DNA of 64,000 bases, from assembly GCF_014650955.1 (NCBI RefSeq), contig NZ_BMVY01000001.1:868001-932000 (forward strand), read 5' to 3'. The DNA comes from Streptomyces tauricus. GTDB lineage: Bacteria; Actinomycetota; Actinomycetes; Streptomycetales; Streptomycetaceae. A program made the translations under genes and the position numbers. The notes beneath the pieces are model-generated. The model saw only the letters and a list, made by a program, of their open reading frames with translations. It made no database searches and had not been told where the DNA came from. This document shows, piece by piece, positions 56,055 through 64,000 of the stretch; position 1 is the first letter of the stretch, and every line of letters starts with the position of its first letter.

Positions 56055-56771
56055 ATGGAACAGTCAGGCACTTCGACCCGCTTGGCGGACGCAGTGCAGG
56101 GCCTGACGTCGGAACTGGTCTCCGCTCTTCGGAGCGGGGGCCCGTTCGCGCTGGCCGCCGCCGTCTCGGCAGCCGACGGACCGGCCGCCGTCCGGGTGGT
56201 GGGGGCCGACGCCGTCCTGCCGAGCGTCCTGCGCCGTACACCCGCCGGGCCCGACGACCTCGCCGTGTTCAGCGGGGCCGTGCGCGCCTACCCGCCGCCT
56301 CCAGGCGCCTCTCCCACCTCGGTGTGGAGCCACTGGGCCATGAAACGAACACTTCTGCGACTGGGCGGGACGCTCGACGCGCCCCACGACGGTGTGCCGG
56401 AACACAACGGGTCTCCGGAACATGACGCGGAACCACTGGCGACCTGGCTCGACGGCGCCTCCTGGCAGTCGTTGACCCATCAACTCGCCGTACTGGCGCC
56501 GCTCGCGGTGCCCGGCGGTGACTGCGCGGTGACCCGTGTGGCCCGGGGCCGCCCCGTCGACGTCGCCCGGGGATTCGTCCGGGCGGTCCGTCGCCGCGAC
56601 TGGCTCCAGGCGGCGGGGGCGGGCCGCTGGCTCGTCCTCCTCGACGGAGTACCGGACACGCTCGGACTGGAGGCCGGCCTCGCCTTCGTGGCACAGATGG
56701 GCTGCGCCGACCCACGCGTGACGCTGCAGGTCGAGGCCGCGCGACTGATGCGAACCGGAGCACCGGTGTGA
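56055..56771 (+). CDS. Unrecognised 238-residue protein in the peptide operon
   Basis: I do not recognise a family. The sequence is Ala/Leu/Val-rich and mostly helical, without transmembrane segments or signal peptide. Segments worth noting are SELVSALRSGGPFALAAAVS, SPTSVWSHWAMKRTLLRLGG, LATWLDGASWQSLTHQLAVL and ARGFVRAVRRRDWLQAAGAG. It starts 12 nt after the peptide gene and overlaps the next gene by 4 nt (GTGA), so it is made with both. Binding or recruiting the peptide is a possible role, but this is inference. Confidence 0.75.
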   Translation: MEQSGTSTRLADAVQGLTSELVSALRSGGPFALAAAVSAADGPAAVRVVGADAVLPSVLRRTPAGPDDLAVFSGAVRAYPPPPGASPTSVWSHWAMKRTLLRLGGTLDAPHDGVPEHNGSPEHDAEPLATWLDGASWQSLTHQLAVLAPLAVPGGDCAVTRVARGRPVDVARGFVRAVRRRDWLQAAGAGRWLVLLDGVPDTLGLEAGLAFVAQMGCADPRVTLQVEAARLMRTGAPV

Positions 56772-57928
56772 CGGGGCGCGAGGTCACTGGGCACGAGGTC
56801 ACTGGGCGCGATGTCCGGGACCGCGATGCTCGGGACCGCGATGTCCGGCAGCTCGATGTCCGACAGCTCGGTGAGGCCGCGCTGGCCTGGGTGTCCGCCC
56901 ACCGCGGCGAGTTCGCCCTCGGCGACGACGCGCTCGCCGAGCACGCCAATGTGAACTTCACCTGGAAGCCCCTCGGCGAACTGGCCCAGATCTGCGTCAG
57001 CATCCGCAGGCACACCGAGACCACGGACCCGCTGCACGAGGCCGCCTGCGACCTGCTGGCCTTCGCGTGGCGGCAGACCGGCGAGGGCGCCCTCTTCCAC
57101 GAACTGCAGCGCCTCGAACCGTTCGCCACGTACCCGCTGGAGATCTACGCGGCCTTCGCGTCGGCCGGACTGCGCCACACCGACTACGAGAGGGCCACCG
57201 CGACGGTGGCCCGCACCCGCGGCTGGCAGGTGACCGAGCAGGAGCCCAACCGGCGCCTCAGCGTCCTCAACTCCGAGCGCCGCAGCGGCCTCCCCCTCCA
57301 TGCCGACATGGATCGGGCGCTGGGGCGCACCTGGCTGGGCGGTCTGCCGGAGCCCTGGACGTTCGAACGGGCCGCCGGGTACACCCTCACCCATGTGGTC
57401 TTCCACCTCACCGACTGGGGCCTGACCCCGCTGGGCGTTCCCTCGCGGGTCGCCGACTACCTCCATCAGTGGCTCCCGCCCTGGCTGGACACCTGTCTGG
57501 AGGACGAGCAGTGGGACCTGAGCTGCGAACTGCTGGCCGTGGCCGGCAGCCTGCCGGGCCCACCGGACCTCACCATGCTGCGGGAGGCCTGGGAGCGCCT
57601 CGCCCTGGCCCAGGACGCGTCCGGCGCCGTCCCGGAGGTCGGTTCCGGACGGGACGGCCACCCGCCCGCGCACGACTTCGTCGGCTGCTACCACTCGACC
57701 CTGATGACGGCCTTCGCAGCCGCGCTCACCCTCGACCGCCTGCGTGCGCACGAGGCGGACGCGGCCACAGCCGAGGACGCGCACACGGACAGGGGCGCCA
57801 ACGGCAACGCCGGTGCCGCCGACGACGACGGCAGCGTACCGACGGCGAAGGTACGCGTCTTCGAGCACGCCGCCCGCGCGACCCGCGCGGCGCGTCCGGG
57901 ACCCGGTGGGCAAGGAGTGTCGAGATGA
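56768..57928 (+). CDS. DUF6895-like helical protein, copy 1
   Basis: A 386-residue protein homologous to the next gene. The common core (about 35-325) is all-helical, with KPLGELAQI, GRTWLGGLPEPWT, THVVFHLTDWG (208-218), QDASGAVP (282-289) and CYHSTLMTAFAAAL (307-320). H209, H213, D216 and H309 are shared with copy 2 and could form a metal site. The pattern is reminiscent of alpha/alpha-toroid enzymes. The N-terminus (2-36) is seven pentapeptide repeats such as TGREV and RDRDV; the C-terminal 60 residues are Ala/Arg-rich. The family name is from memory. Confidence 0.7.
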   Translation: MTGREVTGHEVTGRDVRDRDARDRDVRQLDVRQLGEAALAWVSAHRGEFALGDDALAEHANVNFTWKPLGELAQICVSIRRHTETTDPLHEAACDLLAFAWRQTGEGALFHELQRLEPFATYPLEIYAAFASAGLRHTDYERATATVARTRGWQVTEQEPNRRLSVLNSERRSGLPLHADMDRALGRTWLGGLPEPWTFERAAGYTLTHVVFHLTDWGLTPLGVPSRVADYLHQWLPPWLDTCLEDEQWDLSCELLAVAGSLPGPPDLTMLREAWERLALAQDASGAVPEVGSGRDGHPPAHDFVGCYHSTLMTAFAAALTLDRLRAHEADAATAEDAHTDRGANGNAGAADDDGSVPTAKVRVFEHAARATRAARPGPGGQGVSR

Positions 57929-58845
57929 CCAGCACCCGCCTCATCCACACCGTCGGGACCGGCGCCCTGGAGTGGCTGCACGCCCACCGGGACGGTTTCC
58001 GTCTGGAGCAGGACGTCGACCCCGAGGTGGGCTTCCTGGAACGCTTCAAGCCGGTCGGCGAACTGGCCCTCATCTGCAAGGTGTTGTTCCGCGAAGGCGT
58101 GGCCGGTTCCCGACAGGCCCAGCTGGCACGGCAGTTGATCGACCACGCCTGGCGCGACACGCTGGACGGCGGCCGGATGCTGCTCCGCGGCCAGCGCATC
58201 GAACCCCTGTCCCCCATCCCCTTCGAGGTCTATCTCCCGTTCAAGGAGCTGGGCTACAGCCACCCCGAGGCCGAACAGGCCTTCCGGCTCAACCAAGGGC
58301 TGGAGAGCTTCCACGCCTTCGAGCTGCCGCCGACGCGCCGGCTCGGGCTGTCCGCGTTCCAACGCCGTTTCGGGCTGCCGGCCCGGCCGCCGGAGTCCGA
58401 GGTCATCGGCAGGACCTGGCTCGGGCGTACCCCCGAGCCCTGGACCGTCGAAGGGCACATCGCCTACGACATCACGCACACCGTCTTCCACCTCACCGAC
58501 TGGGGCGAGAACCCCGACGGCATCCCGGCTCCGCTCGTCGACTACCTCGCCACCTGGCTGCCGGCCTGGCTGGACGACTGGCTCGACCTGGAGCGCTGGG
58601 ACCTGCTGGGCGAACTGCTCGTCGTCGACGCCTGTCTGCCGCACCCCACGCTGGACGAGCGGGCCTGGGAAGGCTTCGCCGCCGCCCAGCAGCCCGACGG
58701 GGCGATGCCCGCCGTGCGCACGATGCCCCAGGGCGACCCCGAGGAGCTGTTCGACCTCGTCTACCACCCGACACTCGTCGCCGCGTTCGCCTCCGTACTG
58801 GCCACGTCCCGCGCCCTGACGCAGTTGGCGCACGCACCGGCATGA
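57925..58845 (+). CDS. DUF6895-like helical protein, copy 2
   Basis: A 306-residue protein without the tails of copy 1. Matching motifs are KPVGELALICKVLFREGVAG (42-61), GRTWLGRTPEPWT (162-174), HTVFHLTDWG (185-194), QQPDGAMP (255-262) and YHPTLVAAFASVL (280-292). The HxxxHxxD set (H185, H189, D192) and H281 are conserved. Duplication plus divergence suggests a heterodimer or two successive reactions. It is soluble and has no signal peptide. Its ATG overlaps the stop of copy 1, and its own stop overlaps the serine hydrolase start. Confidence 0.75.
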   Translation: MTSTRLIHTVGTGALEWLHAHRDGFRLEQDVDPEVGFLERFKPVGELALICKVLFREGVAGSRQAQLARQLIDHAWRDTLDGGRMLLRGQRIEPLSPIPFEVYLPFKELGYSHPEAEQAFRLNQGLESFHAFELPPTRRLGLSAFQRRFGLPARPPESEVIGRTWLGRTPEPWTVEGHIAYDITHTVFHLTDWGENPDGIPAPLVDYLATWLPAWLDDWLDLERWDLLGELLVVDACLPHPTLDERAWEGFAAAQQPDGAMPAVRTMPQGDPEELFDLVYHPTLVAAFASVLATSRALTQLAHAPA

Positions 58846-60035
58846 CTCCACGACCCGAGCCCTGGCCGGGCGTTCCACCCGGCCTCACCGGTGACCTCCC
58901 GCCGCACCGCACCACTCACCTCGCCGCCCGGCGCGCCGCCGAGGAGCGGCAGCCGGACGGCGAGGCGGTACGGGACCTGCTCGACGACGCCGTCGACGCC
59001 GTCGACGCGCCCGATGTCGTCTTCGCCCTCTCCCAGGACGGTCACCGCACGGTGCGCTGCGGAGGCACCGGACCACCCCCGGCCGTCCCCCGCGATCAGC
59101 TGCGCTACGAGACCGGCTCGGCCAGCAAGACGTTCACCGGGCTGCTCCTCGCCCGGCTTACACAGTCGGGCACCCTGTCCGCCGGTGAGCCGGCCGCCAC
59201 CTGCCTGGACCCGGCCCGGCGCGTCGGCCGGGACCCCGTCACCCTCGCGCACCTGATCACCCACACCTCCGGACTGCCCGCCCTGCCCGCCGACTTCTAC
59301 CTCCGGGCCCTGCCCACCTGGCGCACCGACCCGTACGCCGCCTATCCGGACGAGCGGGTGGTCGACGCCTTTCTGCGCCACCGGCAGCATCGGCGGCCCG
59401 GCACCCGCTGGCACTACTCCAACTTCGGTGTCGCCGTGCTCGGTCACGCCCTGGCCGCGGCCACCGCGACGCCCTGGGACGACCTGCTCGGCACGCAGGT
59501 GCTGCGGCCACTCGGGCTGACCGGCACCGCGCTCCGGCCCGGCGGGCCTGACACCGACGCCACGGGACACCGCAAGGACGGCACCACTCCCGTGCCCCCG
59601 TTGACGGTCGGCGGATTCCAGTCGGCCGGCGCCGTCCGGGCCACCCCGCCCGACCTGCTGACGTTCCTCGAAGCCCATCTGAACCCGCCGGATCGGCGTC
59701 CGACGGACCCGGATCCCTCCGCCTCCCCCGCCGCCTCCGTCGCGTCCGTCGCGTCCTCCGCCTCCGACAGGTCGCTGGCCGACGCGTTGCGGGCCGTACG
59801 CCGTCCGGTGCTGCGGCGCGGGTGGGGGCACCGGCATGTGCACACGATGGCCTGGTTCCAGCACCCCACCGGTCACGGCCCGATGTACTTCCACTGCGGG
59901 GCCACGCTCGGCCAGCAGGCCTTCCTGGGCTTCAGGCCCGACACCGGAACGGCAGTGGCCGCCGTGTGCACCCGCCGCTTCAGAGCCCGCGACACCTTCG
60001 TGGCGACGGCGTACGCGCTGCTGGCCGGGATGTGA
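58842..60035 (+). CDS. Beta-lactamase-fold serine hydrolase, cytoplasmic
   Basis: A 397-residue class-C beta-lactamase/esterase-like enzyme. The nucleophile motif SxxK is SASK (S93-K96), the second motif YSN is at 192-194 (WHYSNFG), and HCG in YFHCGATLGQ replaces KTG. Unlike most of the family it has no signal peptide or membrane anchor, so it works in the cytoplasm. An Ala/Ser/Val-rich insertion lies near residue 290-310. As last gene of the peptide operon it could trim, cyclise or deacylate the peptide; that role is inferred from position only. Confidence 0.85.
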   Translation: MTPRPEPWPGVPPGLTGDLPPHRTTHLAARRAAEERQPDGEAVRDLLDDAVDAVDAPDVVFALSQDGHRTVRCGGTGPPPAVPRDQLRYETGSASKTFTGLLLARLTQSGTLSAGEPAATCLDPARRVGRDPVTLAHLITHTSGLPALPADFYLRALPTWRTDPYAAYPDERVVDAFLRHRQHRRPGTRWHYSNFGVAVLGHALAAATATPWDDLLGTQVLRPLGLTGTALRPGGPDTDATGHRKDGTTPVPPLTVGGFQSAGAVRATPPDLLTFLEAHLNPPDRRPTDPDPSASPAASVASVASSASDRSLADALRAVRRPVLRRGWGHRHVHTMAWFQHPTGHGPMYFHCGATLGQQAFLGFRPDTGTAVAAVCTRRFRARDTFVATAYALLAGM

Positions 60036-60091
60036 GACACGGCGGGACGCAACGGCACCCAGGAGTACGGCGGGTGGGCCGACAGCACGGA

Positions 60092-60133
60092 GCGGCGCGA
60101 GGGCCGTGTCCGCAGACAGGCACCTCGCGCCGC
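60092..60133. terminator. Bidirectional terminator
   Basis: GCGGCGCGAGG (60092-60102) pairs perfectly with CCTCGCGCCGC (60123-60133), and inside TGTC pairs with GACA around CGCA. It sits between the converging serine hydrolase and protease genes and should stop both transcripts. Confidence 0.75.
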
Positions 60134-60157
60134 CGCGACCCTGCGGCCGAGTGACCG

Positions 60158-61519
60158 TCAGAGGCGCTGCCACAGGGCTGGCGTGAGGCGGGGCTGCCAC
60201 ACTCCCTGCGCCTGGTGCGTCTGCAGACACTGGTACGCGACACCGTCGTAGGTCACCCGGGTCCCGACCTCGTACACCCGGCCCGTGGTCCAGCCGACCG
60301 TCTGGCCGTCCTCCGGGGCGGGCGTGCCGCTCTGGGCCGGGGCGGTCTTGAGCGTCAGACCGTAGGTGGTGAGCAGCGGGTTGACGGGCTGGTAGAAGGT
60401 GACGCCGCCCGCCTTGCAGTCGCCGCTGCCGCCGGAGGTGACGCCCTGGGCCTGGGTGCCGGACACATAGGAGCCGCCGGAGTCACCGGGTTCCGCGCAC
60501 ACGGTCGTACGGGTCACTCCGCTGATGTCGCCCTCGGCGTAGCTCACGGTGGTGTCGTGCTGCTCGATCGTGCCGCAGTGCCAGCCGGTGGTGGAGCCGG
60601 AGCGGCAGATCGCCGCACCGACCAACGCCTGTACGGAGCCCGCGACCTGCACGTTCGTCTCGCCCTCGCCCTTGACGGCGGGCGTGGCGGTCCACTCGCT
60701 GTTGACGCTCACCCAGGACATGTCCTGGCCGGGGAAGACCGAGGCCTCGAAGGTGCCCTGGGCGACCTTGTTGAAGCCGGTGGTCTTGGCGCCGGCCTTC
60801 CCGCAGTGCCCGGCGCTGGCGAACCCCTGCTGCTCGCCCTTGGTCACGGAGAAGCCCACCGAGCAGCGGGCCTTCTCGTCGATGTAGTAGGCGTCGCCGC
60901 CCCGGACGTCGTGCAGGGCGCGCGGCCGGTCCGCCGACACCTTGACGCCCACGAGGCGCCGGTCGATCCCGGCGGCCGCGATGAGCTTGTCGGCGGCGGC
61001 GCGGCTCGTCGCCTGCACCGTCACCAGGTTGGTCCGTACGTCGACGTACCGGACCGGCGTGTCGAGGGCCTTGCCCGTCGCGGCGGCGTCCAGTTTCGAC
61101 TTGGCGGCGTTCAGGTCCTTCAGGGCGTTCTTGACGACCTTCGCCTGCGCCCCGTCGGCCTTGATGGCGGCGACCCCGGCGGCGTCGGTGGTCGCGACGG
61201 TCAGGCCCGCGGAGGTCGTGCCGTGCACCCAGGCGCCCGCGAAGTGCTTGCCCAGTGCGTTCTGGAGCCGGCCGGCGCGGGTGCCCGCCTCGGCCTCGTT
61301 CACCAGCCGCGCCTTGGCCTGTGCACCCGTCAGCCGCAGGTCGCGCTGCATCGCGCGCAGGACGGCGGCCGAGGGCCGGTCGGCGCCGAGCGTCTGCGCT
61401 GAGGAGGGACCCGGCGCGGGGGGCTCGGCGGCCACGGCCGCGGGCAGCCCGGTGAGCGCGAGTGCGCCGAGCACGGTCAGGGCGGTCCGGGCGGCTCCGC
61501 GGGCGTGTCTGGGGACCAT
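60158..61519 (-). CDS. Secreted S1-family protease (streptogrisin-like) with chitin-binding domain
   Basis: A 453-residue preproprotease. A Sec signal ends near residue 30 (AAVAAEP), followed by a long alpha-lytic-type propeptide. The mature catalytic domain has GFASAGHCGK (His), DMSWVSV (Asp) and AEPGDSGGSYVSG (Ser). A C-terminal CBM5/12-type module (YEVGTRVTYDGVAYQCLQ... ALWQRL) binds chitin or other insoluble glycans, as in streptogrisin C. GAGGAG precedes the ATG at 61519. Confidence 0.9.
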   Translation of the reverse strand: MVPRHARGAARTALTVLGALALTGLPAAVAAEPPAPGPSSAQTLGADRPSAAVLRAMQRDLRLTGAQAKARLVNEAEAGTRAGRLQNALGKHFAGAWVHGTTSAGLTVATTDAAGVAAIKADGAQAKVVKNALKDLNAAKSKLDAAATGKALDTPVRYVDVRTNLVTVQATSRAAADKLIAAAGIDRRLVGVKVSADRPRALHDVRGGDAYYIDEKARCSVGFSVTKGEQQGFASAGHCGKAGAKTTGFNKVAQGTFEASVFPGQDMSWVSVNSEWTATPAVKGEGETNVQVAGSVQALVGAAICRSGSTTGWHCGTIEQHDTTVSYAEGDISGVTRTTVCAEPGDSGGSYVSGTQAQGVTSGGSGDCKAGGVTFYQPVNPLLTTYGLTLKTAPAQSGTPAPEDGQTVGWTTGRVYEVGTRVTYDGVAYQCLQTHQAQGVWQPRLTPALWQRL

Positions 61520-61715
61520 CGGGTGACTCCTCGTTCTCGGGGATCTAGACCTTGCCGACATGGGCTCAGAAAATGTCCGGTTTCTTGGGGTTCGACGCTT
61601 CGGGCGACACGAAGGACCCGCCCGGCGGAGTACCGGATGCCGAGGGCCCGCCTCACCGGGTACCGCTGTCCTGCGACGGTCCGGGGCAGAACGCCGGTGC
61701 GGCGGACGGTCCTCG

Positions 61716-63380
61716 TCACACGGGTTCGAGGCCCGGGTCGCCCGCCTCGGTCACGAAGGACGCGGCGGTCGTGACCGGTGCGCCGGGCGTCGTGACGGCG
61801 GAGACGGTCCGGTAGTCGGCCCGGGCCTTCGTGCGGTCCAGGGCGACCCGCACATAACCGCGGCGCCCGTTGTAGAACTTCAGGTGCGGGTTGGCCTTGA
61901 GGTAGGTGTCCCAGTTGCCGGGCCTGTCCGCGCCGTCCTTGCCGCTGGCGACCGAGGTGGCGACGATCTCCGTGCCCAGCGTCTTGGACGCCGGGTCGTC
62001 GAAGTCCTCCTTGATGTCGAAGGCGTACCCGACGTGCACGTCCCCCGTCATGACGACCAGGTTCTCGACCCCGGCCGCGTCCGCGCCGTCGAGGACGCGC
62101 CGGCGGGAGGCCCGGTAGCCGTCCCAGGCGTCCATGGACGTCCTCGCCTCGGCGCCGAGCTCGAACTTGCGCTGCGAGAAGCACACCTGTTGCGCCATGA
62201 CGTTCCACAGGTTCCGCGAGGCGCGCCAGCCGTCGAGCAGCCACTTCTCCTGCGCCGCCCCCGTGATGGAGCGCGCCGGGTCGTCCGTCTCGGGGCCGGG
62301 AGCGTGCAGTGTGTCCCCGTACGCCTGGTCGGAGCGGTACTGGCGGGTGTCGAGGACGTCGAACTGGGCGAGGGTGCCCCACTGCAGCCGGCGGTAGAGC
62401 TGCATGTCCGGGCCGTTGGGCATCTGGGCGTTGCGCAGGGGCTGGTTCTCCCAGTGCGCCCGGTAGGCCGCCGCGCGCCGCAGCAGGAACTCCTGCGGCG
62501 GGTCGTTGTTCTCACTGATCGCGCCCGCGTAGTTGTTCTCGGTCTCGTGGTCGTCCCAGGTGACGACGAAGGGATGCGCCGCGTGGACCGCCCGCAGATC
62601 CGGGTCGCTCTTGTAGAGGGCGTAGCGCAGCCGGTAGTCGTCGAGGGTCTTGGTCTCCCGGTTGTAGAGGTCCGGCAGCACCCGGTCCGTGTAGTCGCGC
62701 GCGCCGCCCGCGGAGTTGACGGCGTACTCGTAGAGGTAGTCGCCGAGGTGGAAGACCACGTCGACGTCGTCCTGGGCGAGATGGCGGTGCACGGTGAAGT
62801 ACCCGTCGTGGTACGCCTGGCAGGCCACGGCCGCATAGGTGAGCTTCGCGACGGCGGCCGCGGTGGCGGGCGCCGTGCGGGTACGGCCGGTGTCGCTGAT
62901 CCACGTCCCGGTCCTGAACCGGTAGTAGTAGACCCGGCCCGCTTCGAGGCCTTCGACTTCCACGTGCAGGCTGTGGTTGTACTCGGGAAAGGCGACGGCG
63001 GTGCCTCTGCGGACGATCACGGCGAAGAGTTCGTCGGCGGCCACCTCCCACTCGACGGCCACGTACTGCCCGGGCAGCCCGCCGCCCGGCTCGTACGGTT
63101 CGGGCGCGAGCCGGGTCCACAGCAGCACGGAGCTGGGCAGCGGGTCTCCGGAGGCGACGCCGAGCGTGAACGGATCCGAGGGGATACGCGCCGCCTGCAG
63201 CTCGCGAGAGCCCGACACTCCCCTGGCCGGCAGGTTGGTGCCGAAGGCGAGGGCGGCGGTCGCGGCGGTGACGGTGAGGAAACGGCGGCGCCCGAAATGC
63301 CGTGCGGCGGCGCGCAGTTCGGGGTCGTGTCGTGACGAGGGGTCCTGCGTCAGCGCTCTGCGACGGCCTGCCGGGGCCAT
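61716..63380 (-). CDS. phoD: Alkaline phosphatase D (PhoD-like)
   Basis: A 554-residue secreted phosphodiesterase/phosphatase. The twin-arginine motif is GRRRFLTVTAATAALAFG, followed by the PhoD N-terminal domain (FTLGVASGDPLPSSVLLWTRLAPEP in parts). The metallophosphatase core holds HLGDYLYEY, VTWDDHETENNYAG, and VVMTGDVHVGYAFD with metal-binding His/Asp residues. GAGGAGG is 5 nt before the ATG at 63380. It supplies phosphate from organic esters and wall teichoic acid. No clear PHO-box direct repeat is found upstream, though 63473-63500 is AT-rich and probably holds the promoter. Confidence 0.92.
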   Translation of the reverse strand: MAPAGRRRALTQDPSSRHDPELRAAARHFGRRRFLTVTAATAALAFGTNLPARGVSGSRELQAARIPSDPFTLGVASGDPLPSSVLLWTRLAPEPYEPGGGLPGQYVAVEWEVAADELFAVIVRRGTAVAFPEYNHSLHVEVEGLEAGRVYYYRFRTGTWISDTGRTRTAPATAAAVAKLTYAAVACQAYHDGYFTVHRHLAQDDVDVVFHLGDYLYEYAVNSAGGARDYTDRVLPDLYNRETKTLDDYRLRYALYKSDPDLRAVHAAHPFVVTWDDHETENNYAGAISENNDPPQEFLLRRAAAYRAHWENQPLRNAQMPNGPDMQLYRRLQWGTLAQFDVLDTRQYRSDQAYGDTLHAPGPETDDPARSITGAAQEKWLLDGWRASRNLWNVMAQQVCFSQRKFELGAEARTSMDAWDGYRASRRRVLDGADAAGVENLVVMTGDVHVGYAFDIKEDFDDPASKTLGTEIVATSVASGKDGADRPGNWDTYLKANPHLKFYNGRRGYVRVALDRTKARADYRTVSAVTTPGAPVTTAASFVTEAGDPGLEPV

Positions 63381-63668
63381 GGAGGCCTCCTCTCGCGGTT
63401 GACGACACGCACAACGGACCCACCGGCTGCGTGCGACCAGGTCACAGGGCCGCAGGAAGTGGATCACCGCATATTAAACGGATAAAGCTCACAAATACGG
63501 CAAGCGCGGGACGCACGGAGCGTCCGGGCCGGGCGCGGGTCGGCGTGCCCGGGTTCCCGGACCGTCAACGTCCGCTTGTCCTGCCCGGATTGACCGGTTG
63601 CGGACCCCGGCGCGGGGTACGCGGACTCCCCGTACGCACACGGGTGGACATGGAAGGGAAGACGAGTC
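63381..63668. promoter_or_regulatory. Divergent region between phoD and the small membrane protein gene
   Basis: Bases 63473-63500 (CATATTAAACGG, ATAAAGCTCACAAAT) are strikingly AT-rich. Read on the minus strand they offer -10-like TTTAAT/TAATAT boxes for phoD. I looked for GTTCACC-type PHO repeats and did not find a convincing one. The rest is ordinary. Confidence 0.4.
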
Positions 63669-63932
63669 ATGGCACTGCGAGACAGAGCGACACCGCCGTC
63701 CGAGCTGGGCACCCTGGAGCGCGGCACCAGGCAACGCGGGCAGTTGCGGGTGCGCCTCATGGACATCGCGTGGACCGCGCTGTGCACCGTCCTGGCCCTG
63801 TGGGCCGTATGGAGCGTCTTCGGCGTGGCGAACGGAGCGACCGACTGGGCCTACTCCGCCGTGGCCTGGGTCCTCCTCGCCATCGCGCTGTCCCTGCGTG
63901 TCGCGACCGTCCGCCGGAGGAGCCGGGTCTGA
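63669..63932 (+). CDS. Small two-helix membrane protein
   Basis: An 87-residue protein with an Arg-rich cytoplasmic start, two transmembrane helices (about 33-52 and 58-77: DIAWTALCTVLALWAVWSVF and WAYSAVAWVLLAIALSLRVA) and a basic end. GGAAGGGAAG precedes the ATG. Function unknown. The following gene starts 36 nt downstream, so they are likely co-transcribed. Confidence 0.75.
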   Translation: MALRDRATPPSELGTLERGTRQRGQLRVRLMDIAWTALCTVLALWAVWSVFGVANGATDWAYSAVAWVLLAIALSLRVATVRRRSRV

Positions 63933-63968
63933 CCCGGGAGCCGACCCGAAACCAAGGAGTGACGGACC

Positions 63969-64000
63969 ATGGAACGCGTCAACACCCTTCTCGGCAAACA
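63969..64000 (+). CDS. 5' end of a gene cut by the window edge
   Basis: ATG at 63969 is preceded by AAGGAG at good spacing and reads MERVNTLLGK before the window ends. Too short to identify. Confidence 0.55.
   Translation, partial: MERVNTLLGK

Noticed and set aside
63420..63520. PHO box upstream of phoD
   Set aside because: No pair of GTTCACC-like direct repeats at 11-bp spacing could be found on either strand.

Overview
The window is about 70 % G+C. It has GTG starts, twin-arginine signal peptides, 4-nt start/stop overlaps and many protein families typical of Streptomyces (SAV_915, DUF5990, long PucR regulators, MmyB-type regulators). I read it as chromosomal Streptomyces DNA. There is no rRNA, tRNA, insertion sequence, prophage or CRISPR array. 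About 55 genes are supported, mostly metabolic and regulatory. All family names come from reading motifs, not from database searches.

Layout. 0-3 kb: the 3' part of an aromatic ring-cleavage operon (amidohydrolase, extradiol dioxygenase, fumarylacetoacetase-like hydrolase). 3-4.3 kb: a DUF6069 membrane protein, then two broken genes fused back to back. 4.4-7.5 kb: a secreted flavin dehydrogenase with a divergent PucR regulator that carries a rare TTA codon. 7.6-10.7 kb: SDR / SRPBCC / CrtI-like oxidoreductase operon. 11.2-16.1 kb: a secreted arabinanase-like enzyme, then a Mop-type regulator and modABC molybdate uptake. 16.5-18.3 kb: SAV_915 protein and lysA. 18.4-18.8 kb: a noncoding array of ~37-bp hairpin repeats. 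19.8-28.4 kb: P-loop kinase, secreted rhamnosidase behind LacI-like operators, AI-2E transporter, quinone oxidoreductase/TetR pair, M23 peptidase. 28.4-33.8 kb: YciI fusion, argG with ARG-box-like sites and tandem terminators, winged-helix and DinB proteins, WYL regulator. 33.9-41.2 kb: HpnE-like flavoenzyme, then an epimerase, a two-component system and a glycosyltransferase/DUF2064/methyltransferase operon. 41.4-49 kb: STAS protein, FG-GAP lipoprotein, DUF5990, and gabD/gabT with a divergent PucR regulator. 49-55 kb: SMP-30 protein, MmyB regulator and a three-subunit xanthine-dehydrogenase-type molybdoenzyme. 55.1-60 kb: a small conserved protein and, divergent from it, a tightly coupled five-gene operon. 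60-64 kb: secreted S1 protease, PhoD phosphatase and a small membrane protein.

The best candidate for an undescribed system is the operon at 55.85-60.04 kb. It has a 62-residue peptide with an acidic front half and a Ser/Thr-rich, one-cysteine tail, then an unrecognised 238-residue protein. Two paralogous helical proteins sharing an HxxxHxxD motif follow, then a cytoplasmic beta-lactamase-fold serine hydrolase. The order suggests a ribosomal peptide and its processing enzymes, but no standard RiPP enzyme is present, so this is inference.

Other themes are molybdenum (uptake plus a molybdoenzyme in one window) and several start codons placed 6-8 nt after a -10 element, which predicts leaderless mRNAs. 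In-frame or intergenic short tandem repeats are also unusually frequent.
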